From Akkermansiaceae bacterium UBA6138 (lineage in GTDB: Bacteria; Verrucomicrobiota; Verrucomicrobiia; Verrucomicrobiales; DEV007), in the NCBI GenBank assembly GCA_002422425.1, contig DIVG01000059.1, positions 1-18,733 on the forward strand: 18,733 nt of DNA, given 5' to 3'. A model generated the notes under the pieces. It did no database searches, was not told where the DNA came from, and saw only the letters and a program-made list of their open reading frames with translations. This document shows, piece after piece, positions 14,611 through 18,733 of this stretch. Every line of letters starts with the position of its first letter. Within the stretch, counting starts at the first letter, position 1. The translations under genes and the position numbers were made by a program.

Positions 14611-14683
14611 ACACCGCGGTGCGACAGCACTGACTCACGGGAGCATCGCGAATTCCTCGGGGGTTTTTCGCGGATCGCTGGCG

Positions 14684-14750
14684 TCACGCAGCCGGGGCGA
14701 AGGCTTCTTTGAGGACGGCCTGGAGGAGGTGGGCGGCGTGGGTGCGGGCT
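14684..14750 (-). pseudogene. Duplicated 3' end of hsdS
   Basis: Bases 14694-14750 match 15765-15821, the 3' end of hsdS, at 55 of 57 positions. Read on the minus strand this gives ARTHAAHLLQAVLKEAFAPAA and a stop at 14684-14686, equivalent to the last helix of the specificity subunit. The rest of an hsdS gene is missing. Since hsdS lies upstream of the DUF3644 gene and this piece downstream, the DUF3644 gene is flanked by two hsdS ends in the same orientation. Confidence 0.85.
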
Positions 14751-14777
14751 CAATTAGGATCGCATCCTACGCGATGA

Positions 14778-15755
14778 TTATTTCTTGGAGAAGTGCTTGT
14801 CCAGTTCCTGGAGGATGTTCGGATTGAAGAACGGCTTCTTGGAGCTTTTGGTGTTGCCGGGATCGAGGTAACGGACTTCTCCGAAACGCTTGTCCTTCAG
14901 CAAGGCGTTGCGAACGTCGTGATATTGCTTCGCCGCTTTAAAGTCCACGTAACGCTTCCGACATTCTTCAGTCAGACGCTCATAGTCCCAGGGGTTCCGG
15001 TCACGAACTTGCTCCTCAGTGAGACGGACTTCAGGCGCATTCGGGTTGTTCGTCACCTGCACACCGAGCGCATCTTTTGCTTTGGACCGAGTGAATTTGA
15101 TGTCGATATTCACTGTGACCGAATAGGGCGAAGCCGAATCATCGTTGGCGGGTTCGAGGCTCTCGACGAAGGCGAGGAACTTCCTTTCTTCGTGGTTCAG
15201 CACGACGGCCTCTGTCTGATGCGGAAGCGCGACAAAAGACAATGGCATCAGGTAGAAATTGAACTCTGACATATCGCGGCCGAACCAAGTCTTGGTGGCG
15301 GCGACGAAATTTTTGAGGCTTGCGGTACCGATTTCTTGAAGACGAACGGGGAATGCCCCGGAGCGGTTGTAAAAGTGGATGGAGGAGTCGCGCATTTCCA
15401 GCAGGGCTTGAATGTTCGCCCATGCGTTGGCGTCGAAGGCTTTCGAATCAACGAGCTTCTTTGCGAGGTAGTCGAGGCTGTGAGTGAACGGATTACCAGA
15501 GCGCGTCTCCTTGATCTGAAACTTCTTGCTCTTGGTGCCATCCTTCTTGGTGCGCGGCTCCATTACGTAAAGTGCGCTGACCTTGTTGCCGTTGTCGGCC
15601 AGCCATTTGGCCTTGAGTAGCAGTTCCCAGCCATTGATGGCTAGAACGGCGAAGGCTTCCTCGCGGTAGAGGAAATCCGGCTTATTGTAAATCTCGATGG
15701 CGGCGACTGTTGCGGCAACGGCGCGATCCAGAAGTTCTTTGGAGCGGGCTTTCAT
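14778..15755 (-). CDS. DUF3644 (HEPN-type) protein of the type I RM operon
   Basis: A 325-residue protein whose N-terminal 135 residues match the DUF3644 pattern: LLDRAVAATVAAIEIYN, then FLYREEAFAVLAINGWELLLKAKW (29-52). R122-DSSI-H127 fits the R-x4-6-H motif of HEPN ribonucleases, which is consistent with the placement of DUF3644 in the HEPN superfamily. The C-terminal half is mixed and unassigned; its end (from 235) is highly charged. ATG 15755 overlaps the hsdS stop (ATGA), so it is the third gene of the hsdM-hsdS operon and co-translated. A role as a backup abortive-infection nuclease guarding the restriction system is plausible, but inferred. Confidence 0.85.
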   Translation of the reverse strand: MKARSKELLDRAVAATVAAIEIYNKPDFLYREEAFAVLAINGWELLLKAKWLADNGNKVSALYVMEPRTKKDGTKSKKFQIKETRSGNPFTHSLDYLAKKLVDSKAFDANAWANIQALLEMRDSSIHFYNRSGAFPVRLQEIGTASLKNFVAATKTWFGRDMSEFNFYLMPLSFVALPHQTEAVVLNHEERKFLAFVESLEPANDDSASPYSVTVNIDIKFTRSKAKDALGVQVTNNPNAPEVRLTEEQVRDRNPWDYERLTEECRKRYVDFKAAKQYHDVRNALLKDKRFGEVRYLDPGNTKSSKKPFFNPNILQELDKHFSKK

Positions 15756-17092
15756 GAGGATGCAGGGGCGAAGGCTTCTTTGAGGACGGCCTGGAGGAGG
15801 TCGGCTGCGTGGGTGCGGGCTTGGGCGATCTCGGTTTCGAGGGCGCGGCAGGTTTCCATGAGCGCTTCGACCCGCTTCACGATCTCGACTTGCTCGGCGA
15901 GGGGTGGGAGGGGGATGGGCGTGTTACTGACAGTGTCTTGATTGACCTTCGGCATATTGCCCGCAGATCCCGATGCTTTGCTCTTGAAATAATCCCGAGT
16001 GATTCGAGCCGAAAGCACATGATGTAAGTAGTCTGTGCTTTCCGGGAACACCGCTCGGCATTTCATCATCAGATCCGGGTAAATGAACTCCGCCGCCGCT
16101 CCGCGATACACAGCAGCGGTGCCAACAAGCTCCAACGAGTTCGCACGCTGGATTAAGATGTCACCGTCTTTGAGCCAAAGGTAAGAGTCCGCCTCAACAT
16201 CAAGATCGAGATACTTGGTTTGACTACCATCGAATGTGCCTGAAGAAGTGGCCGAAAGTTTCAAGGTCTTAGCTTTCGTCTCAAACTCGACAGGTTTTAA
16301 TGAAACGCCGTTTCGGGGTTTCTCTTCGAGTATCGAACCCATCCTGCACCACTCCCATCCCTCCGGAATCTCGAAGGGGATTTCAGAAGCGGTGACTTTG
16401 GGCAGGGGCTTTTCGGGGCGGAATCTCTTCGTGGCGATGAGGAGGTCTTTTTCGGCTTGGATGCGGTCGAGGAGCTGGCTCGCGTGTTCCACGTCCGGGT
16501 AGTCGGCGCGCCAGTCGGCGGTCAGCTTGCCCTGGATCGCCTCCTGCAGGACGGCCTGCTTGAGCTTGGCGAGGAGAGATTGCTGGTGGGTGATTTCACC
16601 CTGCGCGATGGCAATCTGGGTTCGCCCTTTGTTGATTTGTTCGATCAGGTCACGCTGCTCAGGAAGTGGCGGGAGATTGACCTGGTAGTTCAAAAAAAAG
16701 TCTTCATCCACGCGCTTCCGGTTTGTATTACCGCGGCTGGCTTTGATGCATGCCTCGAGAAAGACTGGCGATTGAAGGAAAACATTGAAGAACTCGCGCT
16801 CGACCTCGTCCTCGTTGATGTCGAAGGCGAGGAAGTCGTTGGTGACAATCGCGCCCTCAAGTTCTTCCGGGATGATACCAAATGCGCCATTGCGGGCATC
16901 AATGCGGCTGAGGATGAATTGACCTGCGGAGACGACAAATTGGTTCTTGGTGAGAATGGTTGCGCCGTCTTGCGAGCCGCGCAGCACGACGCCTTTGTAG
17001 TTGATGCGAATGGTGACCTGCTTATAGCTGGTGCCGTCTTCGATTACCAAGGCAGTTTTGTTGCGAGCGAGGATGTCGCCGATGCGTTTCAT
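15752..17092 (-). CDS. hsdS: Type I restriction-modification specificity subunit
   Basis: The DNA-recognition subunit of a type I methyltransferase, 446 residues, normal for two target-recognition domains. TRD1 covers about 1-140, ends at LPPLPEQR (140-147) and leads into a coiled-coil spacer (about 148-220) with LKQAVLQEAIQG (177-188). TRD2 covers about 230-390, ends at PLPPLAEQ (394-401) and leads into the second spacer with LLQAVLKEAFAP (432-443). The two spacers show the internal repeat expected of HsdS. TRD1 lacks the usual WxxxxLG-like opening seen in TRD2 (EIPEGWEWCRMG, 241-252), and starts almost at once, so the N-terminus may be short. It overlaps hsdM and the DUF3644 gene by 4 bases each. 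Confidence 0.94.
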   Translation of the reverse strand: MKRIGDILARNKTALVIEDGTSYKQVTIRINYKGVVLRGSQDGATILTKNQFVVSAGQFILSRIDARNGAFGIIPEELEGAIVTNDFLAFDINEDEVEREFFNVFLQSPVFLEACIKASRGNTNRKRVDEDFFLNYQVNLPPLPEQRDLIEQINKGRTQIAIAQGEITHQQSLLAKLKQAVLQEAIQGKLTADWRADYPDVEHASQLLDRIQAEKDLLIATKRFRPEKPLPKVTASEIPFEIPEGWEWCRMGSILEEKPRNGVSLKPVEFETKAKTLKLSATSSGTFDGSQTKYLDLDVEADSYLWLKDGDILIQRANSLELVGTAAVYRGAAAEFIYPDLMMKCRAVFPESTDYLHHVLSARITRDYFKSKASGSAGNMPKVNQDTVSNTPIPLPPLAEQVEIVKRVEALMETCRALETEIAQARTHAADLLQAVLKEAFAPASS

Positions 17093-18525
17093 TTGTCGGC
17101 GTACTCCTTTTCCACGGCTGCGAGAGCTTTGCCCAGGCGTTCAAGGGACTTCCGGAACTCGGTAAGGCAGTCATTCACGCTGAGTTCGCGTTCCTCAATG
17201 CCGGACGTTGGATTCTTCACATCCAAATCGAACCCGCGTTTCAAATCCCCCACCTTCACCTTCCACGCCACATCGCTCTCCTTCCGCTTGCCCCACCACT
17301 TCATCAGTGGCGCGAATTCCTCGAACTGGATCGCCTTGGTCTTCGAGTAACTCTTCTGCCCCTCAGGCAAGCGGTGTTCCCAGTACCAGATCTCCTTCGT
17401 CGGCGTGCCTTTTTCGAAAAAGAGCAGGTTCGTCGAGACGGTCGCGGGGAAGAAGGTCGACTGCGGGAGGCGGATGATGGTGTGGAGATTGCAGTCGGTG
17501 AGGAGCTTTTCGCGGATGCGCTCTTTGTAGCCGTCGCCGGTGATGCAGCCGTCGGGCAGGACGATGGCGCAGCGACCGCCGGGCTTAAGCAACTGGATCA
17601 TGAGAATGATGAAGAGGTCGGCCGATTCCCGGCAGCGGAAGGATTGCGGGAAATTCGTCTCCACTCCGTCGGCGATGCTGGCGCCGAAGGGAGGATTGGC
17701 GAGGATGCAGTCGACCTGCTGGCGCGGCCCGATCGCGTTGTATTCGGTCTTGAGGCTGTCGAGGTAATGCCAGTCGGGCACGTCGATGCCGTGGAGGATG
17801 AGATTGGTGAGACCGAGGACGTAGGAGACGGGCTTCAGTTCCCAGCCGGTGATGGACTGTTGCAGGATGGCCTCGTCGTCGAGGGTGCGGACCTCCTTTT
17901 CGCGGATGTAATCGATCGCGGCGCTGAGGAAGCCGCCGGTGCCGGCGGCGGGGTCGAGGATCTTGTCGCCGAGTTTCGGCGCGGTCATCTGCGTCATCAG
18001 CTGGGTGATGGCGCGGGGCGTGTAGTACTCGCCCTTGTTCCCGGCGTCGCGCAACTCGACGAGGATGGACTCGTAGACGGTCCCGAAGACGTGGCGGTCC
18101 TCGCTGTTGTTGAAGTCAAAGCCGTTGAGCTGGTTGATGACCTTGCGCAGCTCGTAGCCCGACTTCATGTAATTGTTCGAGCCGTCGAAGACCTCGCGAA
18201 CGAGGGCGGCTCGCTGCGGGGCGTGCGGGGCCTTGAGGCTCCGAAGCGCGGCGAAGAGGCCGTCGGTGGGATGATCGATGAAGAGGATGAGTTCCTCGCC
18301 GGTAATGCCCTCGGGATCGGCGGCCCAGTGCCGCCACTGGAACTTCGCGGGGATGACGGACTGGTAGCGGTCGCGGATGAGCTCGAGCTCCTGGTCTTTG
18401 TCATCGAGGATCTTCAGAAAAAGGAGCCAGCCAAGCTGTTCGAGCCGCTGCGCATCGCCCGAGACGCCACGGTCCTGCCGCATGATGTTGCGGACGTTTT
18501 TGATGATGGAGGAGATGTTGGGCAT
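17089..18525 (-). CDS. hsdM: Type I restriction-modification methyltransferase subunit
   Basis: An N6-adenine DNA methyltransferase, 478 residues from the chosen start. The N-terminal helical domain (MPNISSIIKNVRNIMR...LGWLLFLKILDDKDQE, 1-46) is that of HsdM_N. The catalytic domain shows GEYYTPRAI (165-173), the SAM loop LDPAAGTGGFL (190-200) and the catalytic NPPF (277-280). ATG 18525 was preferred to the in-frame codon at 18570 because conserved sequence begins exactly there; no Shine-Dalgarno is visible at either. It is the first gene of the operon hsdM-hsdS-DUF3644. The restriction subunit hsdR is not in the window; it may lie outside it or be absent. Confidence 0.95.
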   Translation of the reverse strand: MPNISSIIKNVRNIMRQDRGVSGDAQRLEQLGWLLFLKILDDKDQELELIRDRYQSVIPAKFQWRHWAADPEGITGEELILFIDHPTDGLFAALRSLKAPHAPQRAALVREVFDGSNNYMKSGYELRKVINQLNGFDFNNSEDRHVFGTVYESILVELRDAGNKGEYYTPRAITQLMTQMTAPKLGDKILDPAAGTGGFLSAAIDYIREKEVRTLDDEAILQQSITGWELKPVSYVLGLTNLILHGIDVPDWHYLDSLKTEYNAIGPRQQVDCILANPPFGASIADGVETNFPQSFRCRESADLFIILMIQLLKPGGRCAIVLPDGCITGDGYKERIREKLLTDCNLHTIIRLPQSTFFPATVSTNLLFFEKGTPTKEIWYWEHRLPEGQKSYSKTKAIQFEEFAPLMKWWGKRKESDVAWKVKVGDLKRGFDLDVKNPTSGIEERELSVNDCLTEFRKSLERLGKALAAVEKEYADK

Positions 18526-18554
18526 GGGTAAAAAGTGTGCCAGAATGTCGCAAT

Positions 18555-18685
18555 TCGGGCTCAAGTGCAAATGAGCGAAAATAAGAATGGTGCCGGGAAG
18601 GTATGTAAGTCGTTGAAAATGAACAAAACTGTTTTTGGGGAGGGGCTGGAATCGGGCTGAAGTGAAAATGAGCGAAAATAAGAAT
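18555..18685. repeat. 34-bp direct repeat upstream of hsdM
   Basis: Two copies, 18555-18588 and 18652-18685, agree at 32 of 34 positions, start to start 97 bp. Both end in the identical block AATGAGCGAAAATAAGAAT. They lie in the promoter region of the RM operon, 30 and 127 bp upstream of its start codon, and are candidates for regulator sites or for a promoter-region duplication. The remaining bases to the window end hold no gene I can support. Confidence 0.75.
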
Positions 18686-18733
18686 CACCTGCCCCAGTGG
18701 GGGATGTAGCGGGGAGCTTGCACAGCTCATTCA

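Noticed and set aside
14590..14683. Minus-strand reading ending PRKTPEEFAMLP next to the hsdS fragment
   Set aside because: It resembles the tail of a PIN-type protein but is too short and lacks any supporting upstream sequence.
17374..18531. 385-codon open frame antisense to hsdM
   Set aside because: Composition is dominated by Val, Asp, Glu and Gly, typical of an antisense frame of a GC-rich gene; hsdM is certain.

Overview
The window is about 18.7 kb of GC-rich bacterial chromosome. The best lineage clue is the remnant at 6015-6540, which joins pieces of the DUF1549 and DUF1501 families. That gene pair is characteristic of Planctomycetes and Verrucomicrobia, so I infer a member of the PVC group, most likely Verrucomicrobiota. 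Several starts lack a clear Shine-Dalgarno sequence, which would fit but does not prove this. There are no rRNA genes, phage genes, transposases or CRISPR arrays.

Left part (1-5930), housekeeping: a P-type cation ATPase converges on trpC. A tRNA-Gly(GCC) with encoded CCA lies directly before prmA (ribosomal protein L11 methyltransferase), and a membrane PIN-TRAM protein follows.

Middle (6015-8813), decay and accessory DNA: an in-frame deletion scar fuses the start of a DUF1549 gene to the end of a DUF1501 gene and then suffers a frameshift. A self-inhibited Fic protein with a C-terminal winged helix follows, preceded by a 19-bp direct repeat. Then comes about 1 kb without a gene, holding a roughly 390-bp element with imperfect inverted-repeat arms and nested hairpins, and a 77-bp fragment of a vapC gene.

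Signalling cassette (8795-11487, minus strand): a BlaI/MecI-type repressor, a secreted protein with two copies of a beta-rich module, and an M56 (BlaR1/MecR1-type) membrane metallopeptidase whose C-terminus carries a third copy of that module in the place of a penicillin sensor. Two TGTGA-N5-TCACA operators precede the repressor. This looks like a BlaR-BlaI type proteolytic switch with an unknown signal, and it is the best candidate for an undescribed system here.

Right part (11762-18733), defence and stability genes: an MDR oxidoreductase, a DUF433/DUF5615 pair, a partial second copy of the oxidoreductase 3' end, a VapBC pair with its palindromic operator, and a type I restriction-modification operon hsdM-hsdS-DUF3644. 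DUF3644 is a HEPN-type protein. No hsdR is in the window. A 57-bp copy of the hsdS 3' end lies on the far side of the DUF3644 gene. The partial copies of vapC, the oxidoreductase and hsdS show that 8.7-15.8 kb has been repeatedly rearranged.
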